A stretch of 64,000 nucleotides of DNA. Origin: Sphingobium fontiphilum. GTDB taxonomy: Bacteria > Pseudomonadota > Alphaproteobacteria > Sphingomonadales > Sphingomonadaceae. Both the position numbers and the translations under genes were made by a program. The notes beneath the pieces were generated by a model. The model ran no database searches. It worked only from the letters and a program-made list of their open reading frames with translations, and had not been told where the DNA came from. This document shows positions 18,517 to 27,905 of the stretch, piece by piece. Every line of letters starts with the position of its first letter. The stretch's first letter is position 1. The DNA is taken from contig NZ_JACIEB010000001.1 of the NCBI RefSeq assembly GCF_014196635.1, positions 558,001 to 622,000 on the forward strand, written 5' to 3'.

Positions 18517-20642
18517 CCGGGCCGGGGCGCGCGCCCCGGTCGCCGCACGATCCACGGATGCCGGTCGCCCGGGCGCCACACCTGGACGATCTTGCGCCCC
18601 GCCAGCGTGATCGCCACCCCGCCGCTGCGCGCCAGCGTCCGCCGATCGAGCTTCAGCCAGCGCGGGCGGCAGGCGCGCGGCAAAGTCCGGTCGCTCACCA
18701 CAATATCCGCCACCGCGCATTCCGCCCGCAAACGCGCCATCGGCACCATCCCGCCGCTGCGCGTCGCCAGCAGCCGCATCGCCCCGTCGCGGCCCAGCGC
18801 CACCGCGCACAGATCGCCATCGCACCGCGCTTGGCGCAAATCCGCCATCGCCGCCAGCACGCCATCATATCCCGCACTTTCCGCCATCATGTTGCGCACA
18901 TATTCGCCCGCCCCCGGCCGCAACGTCGCCATGCCGCCGCCGGGCAGGCGCAGCGCCACATGCCGCCCGTCGCCAGTCACGATCACATCGGGCGGCGGCG
19001 TCAACGCCACGACGGCCATCGCAACCGCCACCGGCGCGATTCCCCACCACCGCACCCGCCCCTTCCACAGCAACAGCCACAATCCGCCCGCCACGATGAC
19101 CGCAAACAGACCCGCGCCAAAAGCCGGGGCCATCACCACCGCCATCGGGCTGGCCGACACATGATGCGCCACCCACAGCAACAGGCCCAGCGCCCGCTCC
19201 ACCACCCACCATGCCGGCGCGCCCGCCCCCACCCCGTCCATCGCCAGCGCCAATGCCTCGAACGGCATCACCACAAAGGTGGTCAGCGGGATGGCGATCA
19301 GGTTGGCGAGCGCGCCCAGCATCCCGGCCTGATGAAAATGAAACAGCGCAATAGGCATCAGCGCCAGTTCCACCGCCACCCCAGTGAGCAGCAGCGCCGC
19401 CATCGCCCGCCCGCCCCGGCGCCACCACGGCTCGTCCCGCGCCATCGCAAAGGCGCGAAAGGCCGGCAGTTCGCCCAGCGCCACCAGCGCCATGACGGCG
19501 GCAAAGCTCATCTGGAAACTCGGTCCCACCACCGCTTCGGGCCAGAAAAGCAGCACGATGAGCGCGCCGGTCGCCACCAGCCGCAGCGTGATCGCCTCCC
19601 GCCCCATCGCCATCGCGCCCAGCACCAGCAGCGCGGCGATGCACGACCGCACCGTCGGCACCTCCGCTCCGGTCAGCAGCGTATAGCCAACGCCGCCCAG
19701 CGCGCCCGCGCCCGCCGCGATCATCATCAACGGCCAGTGCAGCGCCGCCCGCTGGCTGAGGGCCGCCAGCCGTAGCACCATGAAAATGATCGCACCAACC
19801 AGCGCCGTCACATGCAGGCCGCTGATGGACAGCAGGTGCGCCAGACCGCTGCGCCGCATCGCCTCGGCATCCGCCTCGGCAATCGCGCCCTGATCGCCGG
19901 TGGCCAGCGCGACGGCGATGCCCGCCTGTGGCCCGGCGACGCGCTCACGCACATGCGCCGACAATCGCGCGCGCAGACCCGCCCCGCCATGGGCCGCCTC
20001 CACCACCTCCACCGGGGCCAGCGCACGCCCGGTCGCGCCGATCCCCTGAAAATAGGCGCGCTGCGCAAAATCATAGGCCCCCGGCACGGCGGGCGGCGCG
20101 GGCGGCATCAACCGCGCCCGCGCCCTGATCCGCGCGCCCTTGCCCAGCCCCGCGGGAACATCCCCCATCGCGATATTTAACCGCACACGCCCTGGCAGGT
20201 CCGGCCGCCCGACCGGCTCAACCATTACCCGCACCATGGCGTCGGCAGGCCGCTCGGCCAGCGACAGCACCCGCCCGTCGACCAAAGTGAACACAGGCCG
20301 CGCCAGCGGCGGCTCGCCCAGCGCCAGCGCCTTGCCCCAGATCAGCAGGCATCCGCAGCACGCCAGCAAGCCGCCCGCCACCATCATGCCGCCGATCCGC
20401 TTGCCCCCCAGCGCCCATTGCCCGACCGCCCCCAGCAACAGCGCGACCAGACAGACGCACAGCCAGCCGGTCGGCCCGGGCAGCGCAAACCAGGCGGCAA
20501 TCCCTACCCCCAATCCCACCGGCGCCCAAAGCGCCACCTGATCGCGCTCCGCCTCCAGCCAGCCTTCCACCCTTCCCAGCAGGGGCGAGGCAAACTGTCC
20601 CATCCTCCCACCAACGGAGGTTTGTCGTGGCTCAAAAGCCAT
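18507..20642 (-). CDS. comEC: ComEC/Rec2-type DNA uptake channel protein
   Basis: An inner-membrane protein of about 711 residues of the ComEC/Rec2 family, which moves single-stranded DNA into the cytoplasm during natural transformation. The N-terminal DUF4131 region is followed by the ComEC core ([19 protein letters not shown] is diagnostic), many membrane segments, and a C-terminal soluble domain with DNA-processing-like character ([20 protein letters not shown]) but without a clear metallo-beta-lactamase HxHxDH motif. Start uncertain: ATG at 20642 or 20603; no strong ribosome site marks either, and the longest frame runs into gltX. It overlaps lexA by 10 bp at the 3' ends (convergent) and is divergent from gltX. 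Confidence 0.9.
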   Translation of the reverse strand: MAFEPRQTSVGGRMGQFASPLLGRVEGWLEAERDQVALWAPVGLGVGIAAWFALPGPTGWLCVCLVALLLGAVGQWALGGKRIGGMMVAGGLLACCGCLLIWGKALALGEPPLARPVFTLVDGRVLSLAERPADAMVRVMVEPVGRPDLPGRVRLNIAMGDVPAGLGKGARIRARARLMPPAPPAVPGAYDFAQRAYFQGIGATGRALAPVEVVEAAHGGAGLRARLSAHVRERVAGPQAGIAVALATGDQGAIAEADAEAMRRSGLAHLLSISGLHVTALVGAIIFMVLRLAALSQRAALHWPLMMIAAGAGALGGVGYTLLTGAEVPTVRSCIAALLVLGAMAMGREAITLRLVATGALIVLLFWPEAVVGPSFQMSFAAVMALVALGELPAFRAFAMARDEPWWRRGGRAMAALLLTGVAVELALMPIALFHFHQAGMLGALANLIAIPLTTFVVMPFEALALAMDGVGAGAPAWWVVERALGLLLWVAHHVSASPMAVVMAPAFGAGLFAVIVAGGLWLLLWKGRVRWWGIAPVAVAMAVVALTPPPDVIVTGDGRHVALRLPGGGMATLRPGAGEYVRNMMAESAGYDGVLAAMADLRQARCDGDLCAVALGRDGAMRLLATRSGGMVPMARLRAECAVADIVVSDRTLPRACRPRWLKLDRRTLARSGGVAITLAGRKIVQVWRPGDRHPWIVRRPGRAPRPGQL

Positions 20643-20696
20643 GCTAGGGGGCGTCAAATTCATGGGTCGAACCAAAGACAAGATTGAGGAATTAGC

Positions 20697-22145
20697 TTGG
20701 TGAGTGCAACCGGAAGCAAGCAGAAGGTCGTAACCCGGTTCGCGCCCTCTCCCACCGGATATTTGCACATTGGCGGCGCCCGCACCGCGCTTTTCAACTG
20801 GCTCTATGCCCGCCACCATGGCGGAACCTTCCTGTTGCGGATCGAAGATACCGACCGCGCCCGCTCGACCGACGAAGCCGTCGCCGCGATCTTCGACGGC
20901 CTCGAATGGCTTGGCCTGCTGGGCGACGAACCGGCCGTGTTCCAGTTCGCCCGCACGCCCCGCCACGCAGATGTCGCGCACCAGATGCTGGCGCAGGGCC
21001 ACGCCTATAAATGTTTTGCGACGCCAGAAGAACTGGCGGAATTGCGCGAACAGCAGCGCGCGGCGAAGCTGCCCATGCGCTACGACGGCCGCTGGCGCGA
21101 CCGCGATCCGCAGGAAGCGCCCGAAGGCGCGCCCTATGTCATCCGGCTGAAGGCCCCGCGCGAGGGCGAAACGGCGATCGAGGATGCGGTGCAGGGCCGC
21201 GTCGTCGTGCAGAATGCCGAACTGGACGACATGATCCTGCTGCGGTCGGACGGCACGCCCACCTATATGCTGGCCGTGGTGGTCGACGATCATGACATGG
21301 GCGTCACCCATGTCATTCGCGGCGACGACCATCTCAACAACGCCTTCCGCCAGCTTTGCATCTATCGCGCCATGGGCTGGGAAGAGCCGGTCTATGGCCA
21401 TATCCCGCTGATCCACGGCGCGGACGGAGCGAAGTTGTCCAAACGTCACGGCGCGCTGGGCGTCGACGCCTATCGCGACGAAATGGGCTTCCTGCCCGAA
21501 GCGGTGGTCAATTATCTGCTGCGCCTGGGCTGGGGCCATGGGGACGAGGAGATCATCTCGCGCGAACGGGCCATCGAACTGTTCGACATTGGCGGCGTCG
21601 GCCGCTCGCCCTCGCGCTTCGACTTCAAGAAGCTGGAAAATCTTAACGGCCATTATCTGCGGGAAGCCGACGACGCCCGCCTCGCCGCGCTGGTCGCCCC
21701 CCGCGTCGCCACCCGCATGGGGATCGCCCTGCCCGATGGCGCGGCCGCACTGCTGACGGCGGCCATGCCCTCGCTCAAGCCGCGCGCGAAGACGCTTAAC
21801 GAAATTGCCGAGGGCGCGGAATTTCTGTTCAAAAATTACCCTCTGGATTTTGACGAGAAGGCATCCGCTCTGCTAGACGACTCGGCGCGTGCGCTGCTGG
21901 CCAGAACGGCCGATGCGCTTGCCGCCGCTCCGGTCTGGACGGTGGAAGCCATCGAGGAAAAGATACGCCACGTGGCGGAGGATGCGGGACTGGGACTGGG
22001 CAAGATCGCCCAGCCTCTCCGCGCGGCATTGACGGGGCGAACGGTGTCGCCGGGGATTTTCGACGTGCTCTTCCTGCTGGGGCGGGAAGAGAGCTTATCG
22101 CGGCTGAACGGCGTGGTGAATGCGCCGGTCGGTTCTGGCAATTGA
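20697..22145 (+). CDS. gltX: glutamyl-tRNA synthetase
   Basis: Charges tRNA-Glu with glutamate. The 482-residue class I synthetase has the HIGH-type motif [11 protein letters not shown] near residue 20, [10 protein letters not shown], and the KMSKS-type GAKLSKRHG. The start is a TTG at 20697 or the GTG directly after it (20700); GAGG lies seven bases before the TTG, so I keep the TTG. gltA follows with only 11 bp between, so the two may share a transcript. The pairing of gltX and gltA is common in sphingomonads. Confidence 0.96.
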   Translation: MVSATGSKQKVVTRFAPSPTGYLHIGGARTALFNWLYARHHGGTFLLRIEDTDRARSTDEAVAAIFDGLEWLGLLGDEPAVFQFARTPRHADVAHQMLAQGHAYKCFATPEELAELREQQRAAKLPMRYDGRWRDRDPQEAPEGAPYVIRLKAPREGETAIEDAVQGRVVVQNAELDDMILLRSDGTPTYMLAVVVDDHDMGVTHVIRGDDHLNNAFRQLCIYRAMGWEEPVYGHIPLIHGADGAKLSKRHGALGVDAYRDEMGFLPEAVVNYLLRLGWGHGDEEIISRERAIELFDIGGVGRSPSRFDFKKLENLNGHYLREADDARLAALVAPRVATRMGIALPDGAAALLTAAMPSLKPRAKTLNEIAEGAEFLFKNYPLDFDEKASALLDDSARALLARTADALAAAPVWTVEAIEEKIRHVAEDAGLGLGKIAQPLRAALTGRTVSPGIFDVLFLLGREESLSRLNGVVNAPVGSGN

Positions 22146-22156
22146 GGGAGAACAAA

Positions 22157-23443
22157 ATGTCGGATAGCAAGGCCACTTTGACCTTGAATGGGGAGAGCAA
22201 GGACTACGCCATCATGGATGGCACCGTCGGTCCGCAGGTTATCGACGTGCGCAAGCTGTATGCGCAAACCGGCATGTTCACCTACGATCCCGGCTTCACC
22301 TCCACCGCCAGTTGCGATTCGGGCCTGACCTATATCGACGGCGACGAAGGCGTCCTGCTGCACCGCGGCTATCCCATCGGCCAACTCGCCGAACAGTCCA
22401 GCTTCATGGAAGTCAGCTATCTGCTGCTGAACGGGGAACTGCCCTCGAAGGCGGAACTGGACGAATTCACCCGCACGATCACGCGCCACACCATGGTGCA
22501 TGAACAGCTCACGACCTTCTATCGCGGTTTCCGCCGCGACGCGCACCCCATGGCCATCATGTGCGGCGTGGTCGGCGCGCTGTCGGCCTTCTACCATGAC
22601 TCGACCGACATCAACGATCCGGTGCAGCGCAAGATCGCCAGCCACCGCCTGATCGCCAAGATGCCGACGATCGCGGCCATGGCGTATAAATATTCGGCGG
22701 GTCAGCCCTTCGTCTATCCGCGCAACGACCTGTCCTACACCGCCAATTTCCTGCGCATGACCTTCTCGGTCCCGGCGGAGGAATATGTCCCCGATCCGGT
22801 GATCGTCGATGCGATGGACAAGATCTTCATCCTGCACGCCGACCATGAACAGAACGCATCGACTTCGACCGTTCGCCTCGCCGGTTCGTCGGGCGCCAAC
22901 CCCTTCGCCTGCATCGCGGCGGGCATCGCCTGCCTGTGGGGTCCGGCCCATGGGGGCGCCAATGAAGCGGCGCTCAACATGCTGCGCGAAATCGGCACGG
23001 TCGACCGCATCCCCGAATATATCGCCCGCGCCAAGAACAAGGACGATCCGTTCCGCCTGATGGGCTTTGGCCACCGCGTCTACAAGAATTACGATCCCCG
23101 CGCGACCGTGATGCAGAAGACGGCCGAGGACGTCCTACGCGTCATGGGCGTAACCGATCCGATCTTCGACGTCGCCCGCCAGCTTGAAAAGATCGCGCTC
23201 AGCGACGAATATTTCATCGAAAAGAAGCTTTTCCCCAACGTCGACTTCTATTCGGGTGTCATCCTGTCGGCCATCGGCTTCCCGACCGAAATGTTCACCG
23301 TGCTCTTCGCTCTCGCCCGCACCGTCGGCTGGGTGGCGCAGTGGAACGAAATGATTTCGGACCCCGCGCAGAAGATCGGCCGCCCGCGCCAGCTCTACAC
23401 CGGCCCGACCCAGCGCGACTATGTCCCCGTCGACAAGCGCTGA
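22157..23443 (+). CDS. gltA: citrate synthase
   Basis: Condenses acetyl-CoA and oxaloacetate to citrate, entering the TCA cycle. The 428-residue type II (hexameric) enzyme has the catalytic histidines in [19 protein letters not shown] and [15 protein letters not shown] and the catalytic aspartate region [14 protein letters not shown] place the start at the ATG at 22157 ([16 protein letters not shown]), which has GAGGGAG upstream; the frame opens a few codons earlier inside gltX. A strong terminator follows. Confidence 0.97.
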   Translation: MSDSKATLTLNGESKDYAIMDGTVGPQVIDVRKLYAQTGMFTYDPGFTSTASCDSGLTYIDGDEGVLLHRGYPIGQLAEQSSFMEVSYLLLNGELPSKAELDEFTRTITRHTMVHEQLTTFYRGFRRDAHPMAIMCGVVGALSAFYHDSTDINDPVQRKIASHRLIAKMPTIAAMAYKYSAGQPFVYPRNDLSYTANFLRMTFSVPAEEYVPDPVIVDAMDKIFILHADHEQNASTSTVRLAGSSGANPFACIAAGIACLWGPAHGGANEAALNMLREIGTVDRIPEYIARAKNKDDPFRLMGFGHRVYKNYDPRATVMQKTAEDVLRVMGVTDPIFDVARQLEKIALSDEYFIEKKLFPNVDFYSGVILSAIGFPTEMFTVLFALARTVGWVAQWNEMISDPAQKIGRPRQLYTGPTQRDYVPVDKR

Positions 23444-23467
23444 TCCCGTCGACCAGCCCTGAAACGC

Positions 23468-23499
23468 AAAAAGGCGGCGCCCCACGGCGTCGCCTTTTT
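23468..23499 (+). terminator. gltA rho-independent terminator
   Basis: A 14-bp stem (AAAAAGGCGGCGCC with GGCGTCGCCTTTTT, one G-U pair, 4-nt loop) starts 25 bp after the gltA stop. It carries A-run and U-run on opposite sides, so it can stop transcription from both directions; the kinase-like gene converges on it from the right. Confidence 0.9.
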
Positions 23500-23689
23500 C
23501 GTTGTCGGCCTTAACCCCCGTCACCGCGGCCTTGCGCCGGGGTCCAGCTTCCCCCTTTTCGGCCATTGTCCGCTCCGTGAAGCTGAATAACAGCATGGGC
23601 GTCTCGATCCGTCTGCAAGCGATCAAAGGGCGATATTCGTCTCTTCGTCATGCTGAACTTGTTTCAGCATCCATTGATCGCCCGCATCT
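23500..23689. repeat. intergenic stretch with sphingomonad repeat fragments
   Basis: Contains a GTCACCGCGGCCTTGCGCC-GGGGTCCAGCTTCC unit (23520-23556), matching the GGGGTCCAGCTTCC unit after gyrA at 59553-59566, and a CGTCATGCTGAACTTGTTTCAGCATCC palindrome (23646-23672, ATGCTGAA paired with TTTCAGCAT). No gene is seen. Confidence 0.6.
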
Positions 23690-25084
23690 TCACCCTGTCG
23701 GCAAACTCAGCGTAAACCGCGCGCCCTGTCCCGGCGCGCTCTCGATGGAAATGTCGCCGCCCATCGCCCGCGCCAACCGTCGGGAGATATAGAGGCCAAG
23801 GCCGCTGCCCCCCGCATCGTCGCGGCCCAGCCGTTCGAACTTGTCGAAAATCCTGTCCTGCATGTCGGCGGCGATGCCCGGCCCCTGATCGGCCACCGTC
23901 ACCCGCGCCTCCGCCTCGTCGCCATCGACGCGCAGCCATATCTGCGACCCGTCGGGCGAATAGCGCACGGCGTTGCCGACCAGGTTGACCAATATCTGGA
24001 GCACCCTGCGAAACTCGCCTATGGCGGGCATCGCTTCGTCCATGTCGGGCGGGTCGATGCGGATTTTGCGGTCCAGCGCCCTGACGCCCAGCAATCCTGC
24101 CGCCCGCCGCGCCACATCGGCGAGATCGACCTCCTCGCGCGCCACCGCGAAATCGGGCCGATCGATGGCCTGCAAATCGGCGAGATCGTCGATCAGCGCC
24201 ATCAAATGCCGCCCCGCCGACGCAATGTCGGTCGCATAGCCCGCATAATCGGGGCGCAGCGGCCCGTCCATCTGCGCCGCGATGCTGTCGGCATTGGCGA
24301 TGATCCGCCCCAACGGCAGGCGCAGCGAGCGATCCAGCCGCCGGCTGAAATCCACGCCCACCATCGGCTCCGCGCCCTCCGCGCCAGTCGCCGCCTCCGC
24401 CTCATCGCTGCGATCAGGCGCGGCATGACCGCGATCAGGCGCGGCATGACCGCGATAGCCCATCAAACGCCCCATGGCGTCGAACAGCGGAAAGCCCGAC
24501 AACAGCACCGCCGCGCCGCCGCCCTGCCGCAAACTGGCATGTTGCCGTTCAAAAGGTTGCCGCCGCGCAAAGGCGCCCAAAATCGCCAGGTCGCCATCGG
24601 CGTCGGGCAACAGCGTGAACATCCGGGTAAAGGCCATGCCCGCCACCGGCGCGGGATCGGGGAGCGCCCCGTCCGGCCCTTCGCCCGGCAGACACAGGGT
24701 GAAACGCATCGCCGGGTCGACCTGCCATATCCAGCCTTCGGCGCTGGCGGCGAAACTCGCCTGCCGCTCCGCTTCCTCGCCCATGGGACCCGCCGCCGGC
24801 CGCTCGCGCCAGTCGACAATGGCCATCGCCACGCCGCCCGCATCGGGGCGCGCGCGGACCCACATGTCGACATCATGGGTAAGGCCCGCCGCGACCACCG
24901 GCCGCGACACCATGATGCCCAGTCGCGTGACCAGCCGCGCCACCGCCGCCAGTGCGGGCACCGCCAGCATCTCGCCCAGCGCGCCGCCCGCCTCGCGCTG
25001 CAACGCCAATATCGGCGCGTCCGCGCTTATCAACCGGCCATCGGCGGCCACGCTCGCGCGCAAAATGGCGGGGTGCGCGTTCAT
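23690..25084 (-). CDS. histidine-kinase-like protein lacking the phospho-acceptor histidine
   Basis: A 464-residue cytoplasmic protein: an N-terminal PAS-like region (1-60), a second PAS-like region (about 105-212), a linker with a 7-residue tandem duplication, a dimerisation-like helix pair and a HATPase domain. The H-box aligns without gaps (FSRRLDRSLRLPLGRI against the usual FxxxxSHELRTPLxxI) but the histidine is Arg252. The ATP-binding boxes look intact (NLVGNAVRYSP, DQGPGIA, FDKFERLG, GSGLGLYISRR). It therefore may bind ATP and act as an allosteric or scaffold pseudo-kinase. ATG at 25084 is two bases past the upstream gene's stop, so the two are translationally linked. The frame opens earlier but this start follows the stop cleanly. 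Confidence 0.8.
   Translation of the reverse strand: MNAHPAILRASVAADGRLISADAPILALQREAGGALGEMLAVPALAAVARLVTRLGIMVSRPVVAAGLTHDVDMWVRARPDAGGVAMAIVDWRERPAAGPMGEEAERQASFAASAEGWIWQVDPAMRFTLCLPGEGPDGALPDPAPVAGMAFTRMFTLLPDADGDLAILGAFARRQPFERQHASLRQGGGAAVLLSGFPLFDAMGRLMGYRGHAAPDRGHAAPDRSDEAEAATGAEGAEPMVGVDFSRRLDRSLRLPLGRIIANADSIAAQMDGPLRPDYAGYATDIASAGRHLMALIDDLADLQAIDRPDFAVAREEVDLADVARRAAGLLGVRALDRKIRIDPPDMDEAMPAIGEFRRVLQILVNLVGNAVRYSPDGSQIWLRVDGDEAEARVTVADQGPGIAADMQDRIFDKFERLGRDDAGGSGLGLYISRRLARAMGGDISIESAPGQGARFTLSLPTG
24410..24451. repeat. 21-bp tandem duplication in the pseudo-kinase linker
   Basis: The unit GCGATCAGGCGCGGCATGACC occurs twice in direct succession (24410-24430 and 24431-24451), giving the repeated residues GHAAPDR in the linker between the PAS-like and dimerisation regions. 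It keeps the frame. Confidence 0.9.
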
Positions 25085-25086
25085 GT

Positions 25087-26187
25087 TCACGGCCGCGCCA
25101 GCCGCGCGATCTGCGCCAGCCCTTCGCGCAAGGGGGCGGCCACCCGCAGCATCGCCACCACCGCATCCGCCTCCGCAGCGGTCAACGCCGCATAACGCTC
25201 CGTCTCGCTCAGGATCATCGCATCGCCCAGCGCCGGGCGCACCGGCCGCAGCGCCATCAGCATCAGCCCATAGTCCGCCGGACCGCCGCCAATGGCATGG
25301 CACAGCGCCGCCACCTGCAACAGAGGCCCATCGACCAGCGCCGCCATCACCACGGGCGTCGGCAGGCGCAATCGCCGCGCCGCCAGCGCCCCGAACAACA
25401 GAAACCGCCGCTGCTCCAGCGCCCGGCCCAGCAAGGTCGGTTCATCCGCCTGCGCGCCCGCCATCCGCACCAGCCGGTCGGCCAGCCCCAGCGCGCCCGC
25501 GCCTTCGTCGTGCCGCGCCAGCATAGCCGCTCCGGCGGCGTCCACCGCCTCCAATATGTTGTCCACCGCCGCGGTCCCGGCGCGGATCATCGCCGCGCAC
25601 AGCGATGCCGCCGCAATCCAGACCAGTTCGGCAAAATATTCGGCGGGCATGTCCGGCTTGATGGGGCCATCCTGCAACCCCGGCGCCGCCCATCGCCCCT
25701 CGGCCATCGCCAGCGCGGCGGCGCAATCGGCCAGATCGGGCTCCCCGCCCGCGGAAAAATCGGCAGGCTCGCTCACGCCCGCATCCATGTCGCCCGGCGC
25801 GCCCTGCTGCCGCAGCAACAGCCCCAGCCCCGCGCGCAGCCGCATATGCGCGACCAGTTCAGGCCCCATCAGCGCGGGATGCGCGCTCAGCGTCGTCCAT
25901 CCCACAGCGTCGGGCATTGGTCCCAGCGCCCCTGCCAAAGCGGGCGCCTGCGCCAATATCCGCCGCAAATCCATTTCCACCCACGCAAGGCACCCGGCCA
26001 GTTGCCGCCGGGTCTCCACCACCAGCCGGTCGGACCAATCGCCGCCTTCGACCGGGAACAGCCGGGCCAGATCGACCGCATGGCGCACGGGCGCCGCCGA
26101 CACGCCGGCCGCGATGGATGTCGTCGGCCAGTCGTCGGCCAGCATCATCGACAAGGGAGACGAAGCGGCGCTCATGCCCGGCACCAT
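25087..26187 (-). CDS. helical protein resembling DUF2336
   Basis: A 366-residue cytoplasmic protein, almost entirely alpha-helical and Ala/Leu-rich. The C-terminal half (LGRALEQRRFLLFGALAARR, then VVMAALVDG and LQVAALCHAIGGG) resembles the C-terminal part of DUF2336 proteins of alphaproteobacteria, often found next to signalling genes. The match is by eye and not certain. The ATG at 26187 has AAGGA nine bases upstream; an alternative ATG lies four codons later. It is directly upstream of the pseudo-kinase with a two-base gap, so the two are probably partners. Confidence 0.6.
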   Translation of the reverse strand: MVPGMSAASSPLSMMLADDWPTTSIAAGVSAAPVRHAVDLARLFPVEGGDWSDRLVVETRRQLAGCLAWVEMDLRRILAQAPALAGALGPMPDAVGWTTLSAHPALMGPELVAHMRLRAGLGLLLRQQGAPGDMDAGVSEPADFSAGGEPDLADCAAALAMAEGRWAAPGLQDGPIKPDMPAEYFAELVWIAAASLCAAMIRAGTAAVDNILEAVDAAGAAMLARHDEGAGALGLADRLVRMAGAQADEPTLLGRALEQRRFLLFGALAARRLRLPTPVVMAALVDGPLLQVAALCHAIGGGPADYGLMLMALRPVRPALGDAMILSETERYAALTAAEADAVVAMLRVAAPLREGLAQIARLARP

Positions 26188-26270
26188 AGGTCGACGTCCT
26201 TAACATGCGCTAAACCTCGGCGCTCTGCTCAACCCGTCCGCTTTTGGCCGCAAACCGTTGCCAATCGGCG

Positions 26271-27440
26271 TCAGGCGGCGGGCCGGCGCAACAGCATCGC
26301 GCCCAGCGACAGCGTCGCCACCATGATCGCCATCATCACGCCGCGCGCCAGGCTGTCCAGCAAAGACGCGAGCAACAGGAACATCAGCGCGCTGCCCGGC
26401 GTGAAGATCATCCACGGCCGCGCCGCCCCCGTGCGGCCCAGCCTGTCGGCAATCAGGATGACGCCCAACAACAGCGCCAGTTGCACGCCGCCCCAGCCGC
26501 CATCGGCCAGCGCCATGCCCACCGCCGCCATGATCGGGGTCGCCATCGCCGTCCATCCGTCATTGCGCGGGCGCAGCGACAGCATGTCCAGCCGGTCGGC
26601 GGTCAGCCCCAGCATCAGCGCGACGATCAGCATCACCAGCCCCGTCGCCCCCCATGTCAGCTCGATCGGCACCATCGCAATGGCGGCCATGGCGATGGCC
26701 GCCACGCGCACCTGCATGGCGGGTATCTGGCTGCGCAGCAACACCGGCGCGATCATGCGCGCAACCGGCGACAGCGCATAATGTTCGAAGCCGCCGTCAT
26801 GCCCGGCAAGCTGCGGTTCGCCAGCGATAACGGCATGAGCGACCAGCTCGGCATGGCGCTGCCCCTCGACCAGGGCGACGCGCCCTTCGAGTACATCGTC
26901 CTGCGACGCGGTGGCGCGCCGCGCGCCCGCCTGCACCGCCGCGCGCACCAGAGTCAGTTCCAGATCCCACTCGCCGATCATGTCCAGCGTGCCGAACAGC
27001 AGGTCCGGCGCGATTCGCGCCAGCCCTGCCCAGCGTTGCCCCGCGTCGATCCGCTCGAACGCCGCCGTTGCCCGGCTGTCATCCGCGACCAGCAGCGCAT
27101 TGCCCTCGCTCTGCGCCATGGCCTCGATATAACCCTGCGCGACAATCATCCCGTCGGCGACCACCAACATGTCCCGGTCGCGCGGCGCGTCGCGGACCAA
27201 AGTCACCATGTCGCGGATCAGGCTCACCGAAATCCCGTCGGCGCTCAGCCGGTCGACCGCCTGCGACAGCGCCGGAGTCACCGCCGACACGCGGATCAGC
27301 ACCTGGCTCGCGCCGGCGCGCGCCGCTTGCCGCGCCTGATATTCGACCAGCGTCTGCCCGGCGAAATGCAGGTTGCCGCGCAATGCGCCCGTCGAATCGG
27401 TGGAAGACTTGCACGCGCTCAGCAGTGCCGCGAAAGCCAT
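26271..27440 (-). CDS. nucleotidyltransferase-like membrane protein without the catalytic loop
   Basis: A 389-residue protein. Residues about 20-220 follow the fold of sugar-phosphate or molybdopterin nucleotidyltransferases (GNLHFAGQTLVEYQARQAA, then RDMLVVADGMIV) but the Gly-rich GxGxR loop that binds the nucleotide is absent; in its place is LLSACKSSTDSTG. The C-terminal 170 residues form five or six membrane helices. This layout is like bifunctional nucleotidyl/CDP-alcohol transferases, but no DGxxAR motif is seen. A stop codon two codons before the ATG fixes the start. A lipobox-like LSAC is near the N-terminus but has no basic leader. Function unknown. Confidence 0.6.
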   Translation of the reverse strand: MAFAALLSACKSSTDSTGALRGNLHFAGQTLVEYQARQAARAGASQVLIRVSAVTPALSQAVDRLSADGISVSLIRDMVTLVRDAPRDRDMLVVADGMIVAQGYIEAMAQSEGNALLVADDSRATAAFERIDAGQRWAGLARIAPDLLFGTLDMIGEWDLELTLVRAAVQAGARRATASQDDVLEGRVALVEGQRHAELVAHAVIAGEPQLAGHDGGFEHYALSPVARMIAPVLLRSQIPAMQVRVAAIAMAAIAMVPIELTWGATGLVMLIVALMLGLTADRLDMLSLRPRNDGWTAMATPIMAAVGMALADGGWGGVQLALLLGVILIADRLGRTGAARPWMIFTPGSALMFLLLASLLDSLARGVMMAIMVATLSLGAMLLRRPAA

Positions 27441-27522
27441 GGACTATGTCGACCCGATTGTTGGAGTTGCCGCCTTTTCGCAAGGCTGCGCCCGCTGCGC
27501 AAGCAAAGCCTTCGCCCGAAGC

Positions 27523-27825
27523 TCAGCTTTGGCTGAGGCCGTCCAGCGTGGCACGCAACCGGCGCAGGATGCGCGGGTCGCCCGGCGCCGCCCTGGCCGC
27601 TTCATCGGCCATCGCCATCAGCCCGGTCAGCCCGAAACTGGCGGCAAGGCCCTTCAGTCGCCAGGCGGCCAGCTCCCAGTTGGCGTCGCACCGTGCCCGC
27701 CCGAGCAGATCCAGTTGCCGTTCGGCGCTTTCCATGAAGGCGATCCGCAGATCGCCGATCAACGCGGCGTCCTCGCCGACAGCGGCGGCCAATGCGGCAT
27801 TCAGGGCACCGGGATCATAGGACAT
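27523..27825 (-). CDS. Hpt-like protein with tryptophan in place of the phospho-acceptor histidine
   Basis: A 100-residue helical protein whose middle (WELAAWRLKGLAASFGLTGL) matches the histidine phosphotransfer consensus AAHxLKGSAASxGxxxL, except that the acceptor histidine is Trp55. The flanking LKG and the following helix are kept. It may bind response regulators or a kinase without passing phosphate. It is divergent from the TipN-like gene (80 bp between starts) and 82 bp from the nucleotidyltransferase-like gene on the same strand. Confidence 0.72.
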   Translation of the reverse strand: MSYDPGALNAALAAAVGEDAALIGDLRIAFMESAERQLDLLGRARCDANWELAAWRLKGLAASFGLTGLMAMADEAARAAPGDPRILRRLRATLDGLSQS

Positions 27826-27905
27826 GATGCACGACTTATCGACCAGCCGTTAACGATCCGTAACTTGGCGGTTTTCGCGCCGTGAAAAAATGATAGGGTG
27901 GTCCG

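Noticed and set aside
20643..21653. extended comEC frame covering gltX (1048 codons)
   Set aside because: The upstream part is antisense to gltX; the ComEC family N-terminus begins near 20642 or 20603.
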